DNA of 64,000 nucleotides from Rugalucina vietnamica (GCA_964017185.1 OZ024877.1:2210006-2274005), one strand, 5' to 3'; shown: positions 32,040 to 43,692, counted from the first letter of the stretch. The notes: generated from the sequence alone by a model not told the origin. Numbers and translations are program-made.

Positions 32040-32335
32040 TGTTCATTACGAAAGCTTGCCCATATAATATATGGATAATTTTTTTCAGTAACAAAAATCG
32101 AAAATTTCATCAGAAAATTTTCGATATTTTTCTTATTTTTGCTCCAAAACATAGATTGTGGGTACTCGTTAGAACCGCCTCGGCGAGGCGGTTCTAACAA
32201 GTACCCACAATCTATGTTTTGAGCAAAAATAAGAAAAATATCAAATCTTTTCCTGTGAAAATTTTCATTTTTAAAACCAAAAAAAAAAATCTGTATATTA
32301 CATGGGCGTGTTTTCATAATGGTTCTTACTAGGTG
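32040..32335. mobile_element. Palindromic MITE, TTAGAACCGCC family, copy 1
   Basis: A near-perfect palindrome (ATAGATTGTGGGTACTCG, then GTTAGAACCGCCTCGG and complements) sits in the middle, with AT-rich outer arms. Other copies: 48000-48290, 49800-50060, 54865-55135 (inverted). Partial ends occur at 22140, 44290, 44625, 46345 and 52550. Confidence 0.8.
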
Positions 32336-32385
32336 CGTTGGGAATTTGGTTAAGTATATAGTATCTAGTCTTATTTTATTTTCAG

Positions 32386-32445
32386 GAGTTTTCATTGCCC
32401 GATGTCCCTGGGATAACAGCAAAGCGAACCTTTAAGAGAGTCTAG
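32386..32445 (+). CDS. Fatty-acid-binding-protein-like, exon 4
   Basis: Follows TTATTTTATTTTCAG and reads EFSLPDVPGITAKRTFKRV, then TAG at 32443-32445. It is the final FABP strand. The R-T-F stands where family members have the R-x-Y that anchors the ligand carboxylate, so the tyrosine is replaced by phenylalanine. Exon size (60 nt) matches the family's ~51 nt last exon. Intron 3 holds a Naiad 3' end and two hairpin MITEs. Confidence 0.85.
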   Translation, partial: EFSLPDVPGITAKRTFKRV

Positions 32446-33365
32446 TCAAAGGAAAATTAGTTCGGTTATGAAAATGAGACGACCCAGTTTTCTAGGTCAG
32501 GAGAGAGTGACATAAATGTCAAAATTGATGTTTAAAACCTTGACAAATCAAAAACATTTGCAGCAACAACTGACTGATATATTAATGGCCCTGAATCAAT
32601 GATAAAGCTTAATATTTTACTGTGAAGGACTTTCTAATAGAGTGTATAGCTCGGTAAATGGGTCACTGTATGGGCGTCAACTTTAATATTCATATCTGGG
32701 CGTGGTCGGCTAGTCCATCTGTTCAAGTCGGGGGTTTATAGGAAAATCGAACTCAGTCAGCCTAGAGCGCTGTCACGTATTTTACCGTTAAAGATCAGCT
32801 ACCTATTTTGTCCAATCCGGTAAACTAGACAAACTCGGATTTTTATTCTAACGGACAACATGTGAGTTTAGTCTTTCAACTGTGTACCTTTAGCTTTTAC
32901 CTAGGGCAAAAGTAGACCATACCCAATAACGTATTCATAAGGTAACGCCCATACAGTGACCTATTTGCCGAGCTATATAATTCAGTTTTCATACATCCGG
33001 TTTTGAAAACATGAGATAAATAGCAAAACACAATAGCACGAGACACCAAGCATTGAGGCGATTCCAAGAAAGTTTACTGATTGGTCGTGTCCGATAAGAA
33101 ACATCGGATACTTAATGCGCTAAACAGTTCTCGTAAATGTCAGTCACATGTCGCCACTCCTTTGCCACTCCTTTCTCCTTAAGCTAAACATTTTATGTTT
33201 TTATGTTATACATAAACGATAATTAATGGGATTTAATCATGTATTATTGTGTTGCTTCCAGAAAATTTGTATTAAAAACGAACAATCTACGGAGTTCGAA
33301 AATTTAAAATAGAAAGCTCAGACACGTATATTCGTAACCCATATACCGGAAGAGAAAAATAAAAA
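32446..33365. other. FABP 3' flank without recognised genes
   Basis: About 900 bp containing the probable 3' UTR and intergenic sequence. No exon, RNA or repeat recognised. No clear AATAAA was picked out next to the stop. Confidence 0.4.
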
Positions 33366-33727
33366 GGTACAAGTAGGCAAAGATCAGGAAAAGGCGCAAT
33401 CAGAAAGAGATTCTCACTCCAAAAACCGAGGTGGGAAAAAACCAAACTAACAATCAGGCACTTATACCATGAAACATACCGTAAGCCGAATGAGCAGCTA
33501 TTTTCCCAATAGGTGGCCACTCAGTTACCTTAACTTAATTAAAAATATGAAAACATACATAAGGCGCCAACGTTTAACAGCACAAAAATTTTAAACACCA
33601 AGACATAAAACAAAAAGAACCACCACAGAAGTATCGCCTTGGAACGATCAGTAACACAAAGTTACTGGCGGGCTTAAACCGATTTTACAGGATCCTAACC
33701 TCGCCCTCAGCTTCTGCAGTGGTTCAT
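33366..33727 (-). mobile_element. Naiad 3' UTR fragment
   Basis: The younger-type 3' UTR, ending at GGTACAAGTAGGCAAAGATC (plus strand, 33366) and 5'-truncated at about 33727. From 33728 to about 34260 the sequence is a clearly diverged relative of the same UTR (CGCCTTGGAACGGTCAGTTA, GGGTTTTACAGG), perhaps another Naiad family. Confidence 0.75.
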
Positions 33728-34435
33728 TTATACACAGATATAAACAAAAAATAAGGTAAATCATAATACGAAAATATATAGTATAGGTACCAAAATGTAA
33801 CATGTATAACGGAAAGCAGGGTGAGCAGCTATTGAAGTAAGGTGGTCACAGTGCTAGCTTGGACAGAAAAAGTAAAATGCAGAGGGCCAAGCGAACAGCC
33901 AAATTAAATTCGGGTGGCCACAAAGTCATGCAACATGAAACTCATAATAAGAATAAATTGGATAAATGTGAACCACAATAGCAGTACCGCCTTGGAACGG
34001 TCAGTTATAAATAACTGGGGGGCTTAAACGGGTTTTACAGGAAACCACATAAACCACATAACTCAAAACAATACATATATTACGTGCAAGAAAATGTGAC
34101 CACTTTCCCAGCAAGGTAGCAGTCCTACTAGGCTCAACCATGTCAACGCAAACAACAATATCGAGCACAGCATAACAGTAGAAAAATAAACTATACATTA
34201 GACAATGCATAGACAAACAGATAAAACAAATTGATATTGATACCGGGGTACCTGTGTCGACTATCTACAGAATGACAACATGCAAGATGCAAGATATTTA
34301 CCTTCAGTTGGTCAAAACGAAGCCAAATAAACTTATATACAATTATGTTTGGGTAACTAAGTAGCCACCGTTTGGGAAATAGCTGGGTATTGCCTTTTGG
34401 GTAATTCTCTTTTGCATCATGTTGACAGATCTATA

Positions 34436-34479
34436 GGGTCACTGAAGAGGCTTAAATAGCCGAAAACGCGGCATGGCCC
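34436..34479 (+). ncRNA. Type I hammerhead ribozyme (34.4 kb, first)
   Basis: Stem I GGGTCA with TGGCCC. CTGAAGA core. Perfect stem II GGCT with AGCC around TAAAT. GAAA. Stem-loop III ACGCGGC followed by CA instead of TA, which loses the A-U pair next to the cleavage site and may lower activity. Confidence 0.7.
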
Positions 34480-34798
34480 ATCCCCGTTCTCATTTATATA
34501 TTCACTGCTCTTAATCTCAGTTTTAGTTGTTATTACTGCGGCTGGTGTTTGCCGTGTGGCGATCTTAAAAAGTCTTCCCGTACATCATTCGCAGTGCAGA
34601 TTATATTTTCCTTTTGGTCCTTTTAGATCAGCGGGTATTCTGAGAAATCAGAAAAGTATTATCGGTTAAGATTAATTTTCTAACCAATGTTTAATATATT
34701 TGGCCTCATTTGGATTATACTAGTCCTTGTATCGACTACCCTGTTGAAAGATGAAAAATTGCAGTAATTCTCTTTGGCATCATGTTGCCAAATCTATA

Positions 34799-34842
34799 GG
34801 GTCACTGAAGTGACTTAAATAGGCGAAACAGCGGTATGGCCC
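34799..34842 (+). ncRNA. Type I hammerhead ribozyme (34.8 kb, second)
   Basis: Stem I GGGTCA with TGGCCC. CTGAAG is followed by T where the invariant A9 belongs. GAAA, then CAGCGG, then TA. The altered core base suggests decay. Confidence 0.6.
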
Positions 34843-35524
34843 ATCACCTTTCTCATTAATATGTTCACTGCTCTTAATGCCTAGGTCACACTAGCACTTA
34901 CGTACGCTGCGGACGCTGCGGATATGGCTTCCGTATTTATCCGTTCTATCCGTAACTATTCGTATCTTATCCGTAATGCCCGTATCTGTACGTGTATTAT
35001 TCACAGGGCCCTGAAGATCCGCAGCCAGGCTTTGTTAATTGTCAAAAAAGCAGGCCCGGATGAAAAATCCGTAATGATAGGTAAAAGTATTCGAATCTGT
35101 CCGTATCTAATCGGTATCAAAACCGTATCTATTCCGTAACTAAACGTATTTTTCCGCGTGCATTTGTTGCGGATCGATACTGGTTCAAATGTGTTGTTTC
35201 GTTCGGTTACTGTCTTTATCGGCGTACAATTATGTGATGAAAACTTTCGTAAGTAATCACCGTAAACCGCTTACTCACTGAATCGCCCGTGCGTCCAATG
35301 TTTACAAATATGCATGTGCTTTCAATGCGTACCTTTCGTGAGTATGAAAAATATGGATTGCTCAGAAGAAGGCGATTTTGCATTCATTTTACTAGCTGAA
35401 GAGGCTGCAATACCCAAGAAAAATAGGAGAACAAATAAATAAACACACAAACACACAGACAAACACAGAAAAATTAGTAATATTTTAGTATTATGAGAAG
35501 TGATTTCCGTTGCTTTACGACTAT

Positions 35525-35810
35525 CACTCAATTGATCAATCACTCGATGGATCAGTCAAGTGATCGAATCAATCGATCAATTAATCACTCGATCGATCGC
35601 GATCGATCGACCAATCACTTGATAGAACAATCTACCGATCGATCATTCAATCACTCAATCGATCAATCACCCGATCGATCAATTAATCACTCGATTCATC
35701 AATTGATCAATCTATCGATCATCCTGATCAATAACTCGATCGATCACCCGAGAGATCGATCGCGATCGAGCAATTTACCGACCGATTGATCGATCAATCA
35801 ATTAATCAAA
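35525..35810. repeat. (GATC/AATC)-type microsatellite
   Basis: About 285 bp of degenerate four-base repeats of the ATCGATCA/ATCACTCG kind. It is open in one frame (S, D, R, N, H, I only), which is a consequence of the period and not a gene. Confidence 0.8.
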
Positions 35811-35984
35811 TCATGTTATGTTCCTTAATTTCTTCACCTGCAGATACGGATGTTTCGTCCGTATCGAATTTTTTATTTTATTTTTATTTATTTATTTATT
35901 TATTTATTTATTTTCAAAATTTGGGCGCGGATTCTACGGTCCCTTTGCATACAACACGTACAGCTACGGTCATATACGGATAAG

Positions 35985-38059
35985 ACATAGACATAGACAA
36001 ATTTATTCAGACATAAACTATACAGTTTCTAGTCTATCAGTACATAATTTGACAAACATATTACAAAGGTCACTAATAGCAGATGGATATCATAATACAT
36101 GTACATATTGCTAATCATATTTCTTAATATCTTATTATTGACTGGTTTATGAAATAAAGCATGAAAATAACTTGGTTAACTACATTATCAATTGTAACAG
36201 GAAATAACAACATAGAGTCCATGTGATTCTTAAAGTACATTTCCAATTTTGCATTGCATGGATAAAATGAAGTGTTAGAGGATGAAATCCGTGATGCAAA
36301 TTAACAAGTTTAGACATGGTTGTACATATGACAAACAACAAAAAATGACTTAAATATAGAAAATGTTATTATGCATTAATAAGTGACTTTCGTAATTCGA
36401 AGGATTCTTGTAAATACTTTCCTAAATTTCTTAGCGTTAACAGTTTTTTGGATTGCATTAGATTTACGAATCTATACATACTAGGTCTTTTATAATATAA
36501 TGGGCGAATATATTTTCTTCGTATTGCTTCATACATTGGACATATAATGACAAAGTGGAACTCGTCCTCTAAATCCGCCTTATCACATAATGTACACATA
36601 CGCATAGTTCTATCTCTTCTCTGTTGGGTATAGCGTTCCGTTTCAATACGTAATTGATGGGAGGATAGTCGTAACCGTGATAATGCTACTCTGGTCCTAC
36701 AAGAGAGTTCATCTAAATAGCTTTCAAATTCGAAGGACTGCTTAATCTCCTTATATAAAGTCAAGGATCTAGAATTAACAATATCATTATACCATTTTTG
36801 TTTAAAAGCATCCAAAACTCTTTGCTTAAAACAAAGATGAAAAGTATTTAAGTTCACAGAAAAAAGATTACTCCACACGAAGGAAAATCCATACCTATCT
36901 AAAAGTACTTTAACGTTTTTAGCCCAGTTATTTACACCGTTATTACAGGCTTCAACCAAGGAATTATACATATGACCTATCAATATATTATTAGAGCGCA
37001 ATATTTTACACCAGTATTTGATGATACGTACATATCTATTTACATATAGTGGATACCTTCCGAGTTCACCATAAACACCCATAGTAGACGTGGAACGTTT
37101 AACTTTAAGTAGTGCTTTATAAAATTTTAGATGAATTCTCTCTATTTCTTTACATTTACCAAAGCCCCAAATCTCACAAGAATAACTCAAAATTGAACCG
37201 ACGAATGCGTCAAATAACTGACATTTAACCTTTGGTCTAAGACTGTACTTTTTGATGTTATATAACAAACAGTTCAATGCTTTTAATCCTTTTCCAGATA
37301 ATGTTGTTTGATTTAATGCAAATGACCCCGTATAGTTAAAAACAGTCCCTAGATAATTAAAATCATTTACTACTTCTAAAGGCATGCCCTTATAAGTCCA
37401 AATTTCATTATTTCGCAACCCTCCCTTATTCCTAAACAGCATAATTTTAGTTTTTTCAGTGTTAACTGTTAGACCCCATTTATCACAATATTTTTCTAAA
37501 AGGTTTAAACTACGTTGTAAATCGTCTTTATCTTTCCCCAAAACTACCATATCATCTGCAAATAGCATAAGTATAAATGTTACGTCATCTAAAGATAGCC
37601 CACTGTTTTGGTCATCTTGTAAGAAAAATTCTAGGTCTTCGACAAAAAACGAAAACAAAATTGGCGAAATTACTTCCCCTTGAATATGAATTACACCCTT
37701 TTACACAAACTTTGACCTCATTGTACATATCCTTAATTATTCTTAACATTTTTGCATTAATGCCCAACTTGTACAACTTAAACCAGAGACCATTCAAGTA
37801 AACACTGTCAAAGGCTTTTTTAAGGTCGACGAATGCACAGAATAATCTGCCTTTTTTCTTTTAAAACTTTTTGAATAATGGCGTTTAAAACAAAGATTGC
37901 ATCGGTGGTCGAACACCCTTTGTGAAAACCGAACTGCGAGTCAGATAAAATGTTATTATTTTCGGCCCAGTTGCTTAACCTATTATTTAATACACCCGTA
38001 AAGAGCTTCGAAAAACAGCTAACTAATGTAATCCCCCTATAGTTGTTTACGTCACTAGG
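35985..38059 (-). mobile_element. Non-LTR retrotransposon (LINE), 5'-truncated
   Basis: Minus-strand RT starts mid-domain (NNYRGITLVSCFSKLF region near 38040) and ends with a ~380-bp 3' UTR whose end repeats ACATAG-type hexamers. ATAAG occurs on both sides (35980-35984, 38060-38064), a likely target duplication. A related fragment is at 47264-48585. The clade is not assigned. Confidence 0.8.
36369..37658 (-). CDS. LINE reverse transcriptase C-terminal half
   Basis: A 429-codon frame with LFADDMVVLGKDKDDLQRSL (RT motif C, FADD), TEKTKIMLF and a C-terminal CTLCDKADLEDEFHFVIICP motif (CxxC...H...C), as in many animal LINE ORF2 ends. The upstream frame at about 37612-37870 carries AFVDLKKAFDSV (motif A) but is shifted relative to this one near 37.66 kb, with another shift near 37.86 kb. 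So this copy is broken in addition to being 5'-truncated. Confidence 0.85.
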   Translation of the reverse strand: MFSFFVEDLEFFLQDDQNSGLSLDDVTFILMLFADDMVVLGKDKDDLQRSLNLLEKYCDKWGLTVNTEKTKIMLFRNKGGLRNNEIWTYKGMPLEVVNDFNYLGTVFNYTGSFALNQTTLSGKGLKALNCLLYNIKKYSLRPKVKCQLFDAFVGSILSYSCEIWGFGKCKEIERIHLKFYKALLKVKRSTSTMGVYGELGRYPLYVNRYVRIIKYWCKILRSNNILIGHMYNSLVEACNNGVNNWAKNVKVLLDRYGFSFVWSNLFSVNLNTFHLCFKQRVLDAFKQKWYNDIVNSRSLTLYKEIKQSFEFESYLDELSCRTRVALSRLRLSSHQLRIETERYTQQRRDRTMRMCTLCDKADLEDEFHFVIICPMYEAIRRKYIRPLYYKRPSMYRFVNLMQSKKLLTLRNLGKYLQESFELRKSLINA

Positions 38060-38467
38060 ATAAGATACGAATTGTTACGAATAGAACGGATAGATACGAA
38101 AGACTTGTCCGCAGCGTCCGTCGCATGCTAGTGTGACAATTAACAGCGGTTGCTCACATCAAATTGCACCGTTTTATACGCAAGAGAGCGTAACATATGC
38201 GTATCTGAAGGTGTTTGCCCGTATCTAAACCTAACAGATGGTATCGAAAAGTATGTAGACAGGTATCTTTCCGTATGCATCTGAATATATCCGTAACTAT
38301 CCCGTATGTATTCGTATTTATAGGTGATTATAAAACGTAAATTCATTAAGAACAGTTAGCCCCGCCCATAAATTTCTGCGGATTGCTACGTATAGTATCC
38401 GCAACTATCCGCAGCGTACGTAAGTGCTAGTGTGACATAAGCATAAAGGATCTCAGTTTTATTAGCT

Positions 38468-39902
38468 CACCTGAGCCGTTAGGCTCACAGGGTGAGCTTA
38501 TAGGATGGGTATGATCTGGCGTCCGTCCGGCGTCCTCGTCCGTCGTCCGTCCGTCGTCCGTCCGTCCGTCCGTCCGTCCACAATTTCAAAGATCTTCTCC
38601 TCTGAAACCGCTTAGCCAATCAAAGCCAAATTTTATATGAAGCATCTATAGGAAGGGGAAACCAATGTATATATAACTAATCCAGGTAACCGGACCAATA
38701 TGGTCGCCATACCCATATATGGTAAAAACCCTTCAAAATCTTCTTCTCCAGAACCGGTGAACCGATTTCAATAAAACTTGATGGCTCAAACACTACAATG
38801 TATATATAAACCATGACCCTGTGGTGACCTTGACTTATTTTACGGCAAGGTCAACATACATGTAGGTCGCCAATGCATTTGAATGGGGAAAACTTTTAAA
38901 ATGTCATTTAAAGTGAAAGTCTTGCAGGAAATGGACAATAGGACTAAATATTGATGATTCTGAAAAACATTAGACCTCAGGGGCTCATATGCCTCCACCC
39001 CGGGGAAATATACATGTACGAGTATATCTCCACAATATTCAAACATCTTCTCCTCTAAAACCGCTTGGCGAATCAAAGCCAAATTTTATGTGAAGCCTCA
39101 ATAGGAAGAGGTTACCAATGTATTTATAAATAATCCAGGTCACATGACCAAGATGGCCGCTATGCCAATATAAGGTAAAAACCCTTCAAAAATCTTCTTC
39201 TCCAGAACCGGTTGACCGATTTCAACGAAACTTGGCATGAAGCATCGATGGCTCAAGCACTACAACGTGAATATAAATCATGACCCTGTGATGACCTTGA
39301 CCTATTTTATGGCAAGGTCAACATACATCCCCAATACATTTGAATTGGGAAAACTTTTAAAATGTCATTTAGAGTAAAAGTCTTGAAGGAAATGGGCAGT
39401 AGGACTAAATATTAATGATTCTGAAAAAAATGGACCTCAGGGGCTCATATGCCCCCAACCCGGGGCAATATACATGTATTTCTCCAAAATATTCAAACAT
39501 CTTCTCCTCTGAAACCGCATGGCTAATCAAAGCCAAATTTTATATGAAGCCTCAATAGGAAGGGTAACCAATGTATATATAAATAATCCAGGTCACATGG
39601 CCAAGATGGCCGCCATGCGCATATATGGTAAAAAACCCTTCAAAAATCTTCTTCTCCAGAACCGGTTGACCGATTTCAACGAAACTTGGAATGAAGCATT
39701 GATGGCTCAAGCACTACAATGTGAATATAAATCATGACCCTGTGATGACCTTGACCTATTTTATGGCAAGGTCAACATAGGTCACCAATACATTTGAATT
39801 GAGAAAACTTTTAAAATGTCATTTAGAGTGAAAATCTTGCAGGAAATGGGCAGTAGGACTGAATATTAATGATTCTGAAAAAATGGACCACAGGGGCTCA
39901 TA
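38468..39902 (-). repeat. Dispersed repeat, three ~430-bp units
   Basis: Begins with AGCTCACCTGAGCCGTTAGG, then GTCCGTCC simple repeats, then units (near 38590, 39050, 39490) with AAGATGGCCGCC and GACCTTGACCTATTTTA blocks. Same family as in FABP intron 2. Coding frames absent. Confidence 0.75.
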
Positions 39903-40707
39903 TAGTTATAACCTATACGTTTGTAACGAGTAATGATTTTTCTGAAGTGAAAAGAAAAATCATTCTTAAATTTGTAAACCAAGTCACCATAAAATTCTGG
40001 TTCCGAAAGGCCCTCACGTTAAAGGGTCTTTAGCCCAACATTAAATTTGGAAATCAACTCATAGTGTCTGCGATAAAATTTAGAAAATATGTTTCGAAGT
40101 TTATGATACCGATAGCCCTGCTGGAGAAGTTTGGCTGTTGAACATTTATTTCGCGCGTTGAAGTCCGCTACATAATTGCAGACTCAAGCAAACCTAATAA
40201 GTTGCGAAATGTATACACCATACGAAGCACGGCGAAGAACGTCACCATCCAAAAACGGAAAGTTTACTATATCAAAATCAAAGTCATCGCGTTTATCATA
40301 AATCTTAGACGAAACAAATCCATTTGCGACAGAAAGATGAAAATCCAAAAACGGGGCTTCGGTATCTGTGGTGTTAGCTTTATTCAACTGTAGTTCAGGT
40401 GGATCAGGTGGTTTGATTGACCATGCCTTCAAGATAAGGGTTCTCAATGTTCAAAAAGTCATCAGGGTACCTCGATTACATCAGCTTGATTGTCATGGTA
40501 AAGAGAATCCATGAAATCTCTTTTGTAGCAGTATAAAAATATATCGGCTACGAGAGGGGCACAATTTGTACCCATCGGAATTCCAACAATTTGCCTGTAT
40601 TACTTGGTTCCGAATCTAATATAAATATTATCCAGGAGATAGGTCAAGGCATCGCATACATTCCATGACATGACCAAAGTGTACATCGACTTTGGTCAGT
40701 GGAAGTG

Positions 40708-43692
40708 AATAAAAATAATTGTTAGGTCCTTTGGAAGCAGTAAAACATTGAAAGCCAGAAGATGGGCCATATTGTACAATTTCGGGTAATGATACTTCGT
40801 CAGTGACCCTTTACAAAACTGGTAGCGAAAGCCAGACATTTTTGCTGCAATTTCAAAAATTTACATCGGTGTAGTCTAAATCAAAGACTTGTATTCCCAA
40901 AGTGGTCAAATAATCAAAATACGGTTAAGAAGATGATTCTTAATGTACAATATATTTGAAACACTCCAAATATATTCACTGATCCCAAAGGATCAAAAGA
41001 AAAATATAATCTGCACTATGGATGATGTACGGGGAGACTTTTTAGGGCCGCCACACGGCACAACACCAGCTGCAGTAATAGCAAATAAAAATAATTGTTA
41101 GGTCCTTTGGAAGCAGTAAAACATTGAAAGCGAGACGATGGGCCATATTGTACAATTTCGAGTAATGAACCTTCGTCAGTGACCCTTTACAAAACTGGCA
41201 GCGAAAGCCAGACATTTTTGCTGCAATTTCAAAACTTTACATCGGTGTAGTCTAAATAAAAGACTTGTATTCCCAAAGGGGTCCAATAATCAAAATATTG
41301 TTAAGAAGATGATTCTTAACATGCAATATATTTGAAACACTCCAAATATATTCACTGATCCCAAAGGATCAAAAGAAAAATATAATCTGCACTATGGATG
41401 ATGTACGGGGAGACTTTTTAGGGCCGCCACACGGCACAACACCGGCTGCAGTAATAGCAAATAAAAACAATTGTTAGGTCCTTTGGAAGCAGTAAAACAT
41501 TGAAAGCGAGACGATGGGCCATATTGTACAATTTCGGGTAATGAACCTTCGTCAGTGACCCTTTACAAAACTGGCAGCGAAAGCCAGACATTTTTGCTGC
41601 AATTTCAAAACTTTACATCGGTGTAGTCTAAATCAAAGACTTGTATTCCCAAAGTGGTCAAATAATCAAAATACGGTTAAGAAGATGATTCTTAATGTAC
41701 AATATATTTGAAACACTCCAAATATATTCACTGATCCCAAAGGATCAAAAGAAAAATATAATCTGCACTATGGATGATGTACGGGGAGACTTTTAGGGTC
41801 GCCACACGGCACAACACCAGCTGCAGTAATAGCAAATAAAAATAATTGTTAGGTCCTTTGGAAGCAGTAAAACATTGAAAGCGAGACGATGGGCCATATT
41901 GTACAATTTCGAGTAATGAACCTTCGTCAGTGACCCTTTACAAAACTGGCAGCGAAAGCCAGACATTTTTGCTGCAATTTCAAAAATTTACATCGGTGTA
42001 GTCTAAATCAATCCCAAAGGGGTCAAATAATCAAAATATTGTTAAGAAGATGATTCTTAACATACAATATATTTGAAACACTCCAAATATATTCACTGAT
42101 CCCAAAGGATCAAAAGAAAAATATAATCTGCACTATGGATGATGTACGAGGAGAATTTTTAGGGCCGCCACACGGCACAACACCAGCTGCAGTAATAGCA
42201 AATAAAAATAATTGTTAGGTCCTTTGGAAGCAGTAAAACATTGAAAGCGAGAAGATGGGCCATATTGTACAATTTCGGGTAATGAACCTTCGTCAGTGAC
42301 CCTTTACAAAACTGGCAGGGAAAGCTATACATTTTTGCTGCAATTTCAAAAATTTACATCGGAGTAGTCTAAATCAAAGACTTGTATTATTCCCAAAGGG
42401 GTCCAATAATCAAAATATTGTTAAGAAGATGATTCTTAACATACAATATATTTGAAACACTCCAAATATATTCACTGATCCCAAAGGATCAAAAGAAAAA
42501 TATAATCTGCACTATGGATGATGTACGGGGAGACTTTTTAGGGCCGCCACACGGCACAACACCGGCTGCAGTAATAGCAAATAAAAATAATTGTTAGGTC
42601 CTTTGGAAGCAGTAAAACATTGAAAGCGAGAAGATGGGCCATATTGTACAATTTCGGGTAATGAACCTTCGTCAGTGACCCTTTACAAAACTGGCAGCGA
42701 AAGCCAGACATTTTTGCTGCAATTTCAAAACTTTACATCGGTGTAGTCTAAATCAAAGACTTGTATTCCCAAAGTGGTCAAATAATCAAAATACGGTTAA
42801 GAAGATGATTCTTAATATACAATATATTTGAAACACTCCAAATATATTCACTGATCCCAAAGGATCAAAAGAAAAATATAATCTGCACTATGGATGATGT
42901 ACGGGGAGACTTTTAGGGCCGCCACACGGCACAACACGAGCTGCAGTAATAGCAAATAAAAATAATTGTGAGGTCCTTTGGAAGCAGTAAAACATTGAAA
43001 GCGAGACGATGGGCCATATTGTACAATTTCGAGTAATGAACCTTCGTCAGTGACCCTTTACAAAACTGGCAGCCAAAGCCAGACATTTTTGCTGCAATTT
43101 CAAAAATTTACATCGGTGTAGTCTAAATCAAAGACTTGTATTCCCAAAGGGGTCAAATAATCAAAATATTGTTAAGAAGATGATTCTTAACATACAATAT
43201 ATTTGAAACACTCCAAATATATTCACTGATCTCAAAGGATCAAAAGAAAAATATAATCTGCACTATGGATGATGTACGGGGAGACTTTTTAGGGCCGCCA
43301 CACGGCACAACACCAGCTGCAGTAATAGCAAATAAAAATAATTGTTAGGTCCTTTGGAAGCAGTAAAACATTGAAAGCGAGAAGATGGGCCATATTGTAC
43401 AATTTCGGGTAATGAACCTTCGTCAGTGACCCTTTACAAAACTGGCAGCGAAAGCCAGACATTTTTGCTGCAATTTCAAAATTTTAGATCGGTGTAGTCT
43501 TAATCAAGCTCTTGTATTCCCAATTGCAAAGGGGTCAAATAATCAAAATACTGTTAAGAAGATGATTCTTAACGTACAATATATTTGAAACACTCCAAAT
43601 ATATTCACTGATCCCAAAGGATCAAAAGAAAAATATAATCTGCACTATGGATGATGTACGGGGAGAATTTTTAGGGCCGCCATACGGCACAA
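40708..43692 (-). repeat. Tandem array of eight ~376-bp hammerhead-bearing units
   Basis: Units start (AATAAAAATAATTG) at 40708, 41084, 41460, 41835, 42201, 42580, 42955 and 43331. Spacings are 366-379 bp, mostly 375-376. The last unit lacks about 15-18 bp. Units are about 95% or more alike by eye. Each holds one minus-strand hammerhead. It is inserted into a Naiad RT gene. No coding capacity. Confidence 0.9.
40764..43432 (-). ncRNA. Eight type I hammerhead ribozymes in the array
   Basis: Minus-strand motifs at 40764-40809, 41140-41185, 41516-41561, 41891-41936, 42257-42302, 42636-42681, 43011-43056 and 43387-43432, each 46 nt. In each: stem I GGGTCA with TGGCCC, core CTGACGA and GAAA, stem II GGT with ACC, and a self-complementary TTGTACAA as stem III followed by TA before the cleavage site. 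The closing pair of stem II is A with C. The palindromic stem III would suit a dimeric ribozyme, as known for newt satellite hammerheads. The first unit carries a small change inside stem II. Confidence 0.75.

Larger units (their letters stand above)
34380..34877 (+). repeat. Hammerhead-bearing tandem repeat (retrozyme-like), ~1.4 units plus tail at 38444-38467
   Basis: Two cleavage sites 363 bp apart (34474 and 34837). The repeat continues at 38444 (TAAAGGATCTCAGTTTTATT) after the inserted TIR element at 34878-38443. It shares the GCTGGTGTTTGCCGTGTGGC block with the array at 40.7 kb. Confidence 0.8.
34878..38443. mobile_element. TIR DNA element with TAA target duplication (PIF/Harbinger-like?)
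   Basis: Inverted ends (TGCCTAGGTCACACTAGCAC at 34878 and the complement of TGCTTATGTCACACTAGCAC at 38443) extend over about 36 bp through CTTACGTACGCTGCGG. TAA flanks both sides (34875-34877, 38444-38446), and the uninterrupted ribozyme repeat confirms the empty site. A 3-bp TAA target fits PIF/Harbinger. Subterminal regions are full of CCGTATCT/AGATACGG repeats in both orientations. No transposase was found. A LINE (35985-38059) and a GATC-rich microsatellite lie inside. Confidence 0.75.

Noticed and set aside
32000-32422. 140-codon minus-strand frame in FABP intron 3
   Set aside because: It is mostly the palindromic MITE read through and overlaps FABP exon 4 on the other strand.
35493-35789. 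98-codon D/R/S/N/H/I-rich frame
   Set aside because: It is produced by the GATC/AATC tetranucleotide period, which keeps the frame open.
40708-43692. CRISPR-like or simple satellite array
   Set aside because: Units are ~376 bp without short repeat/spacer structure, and each contains a hammerhead. A plain satellite label misses that.
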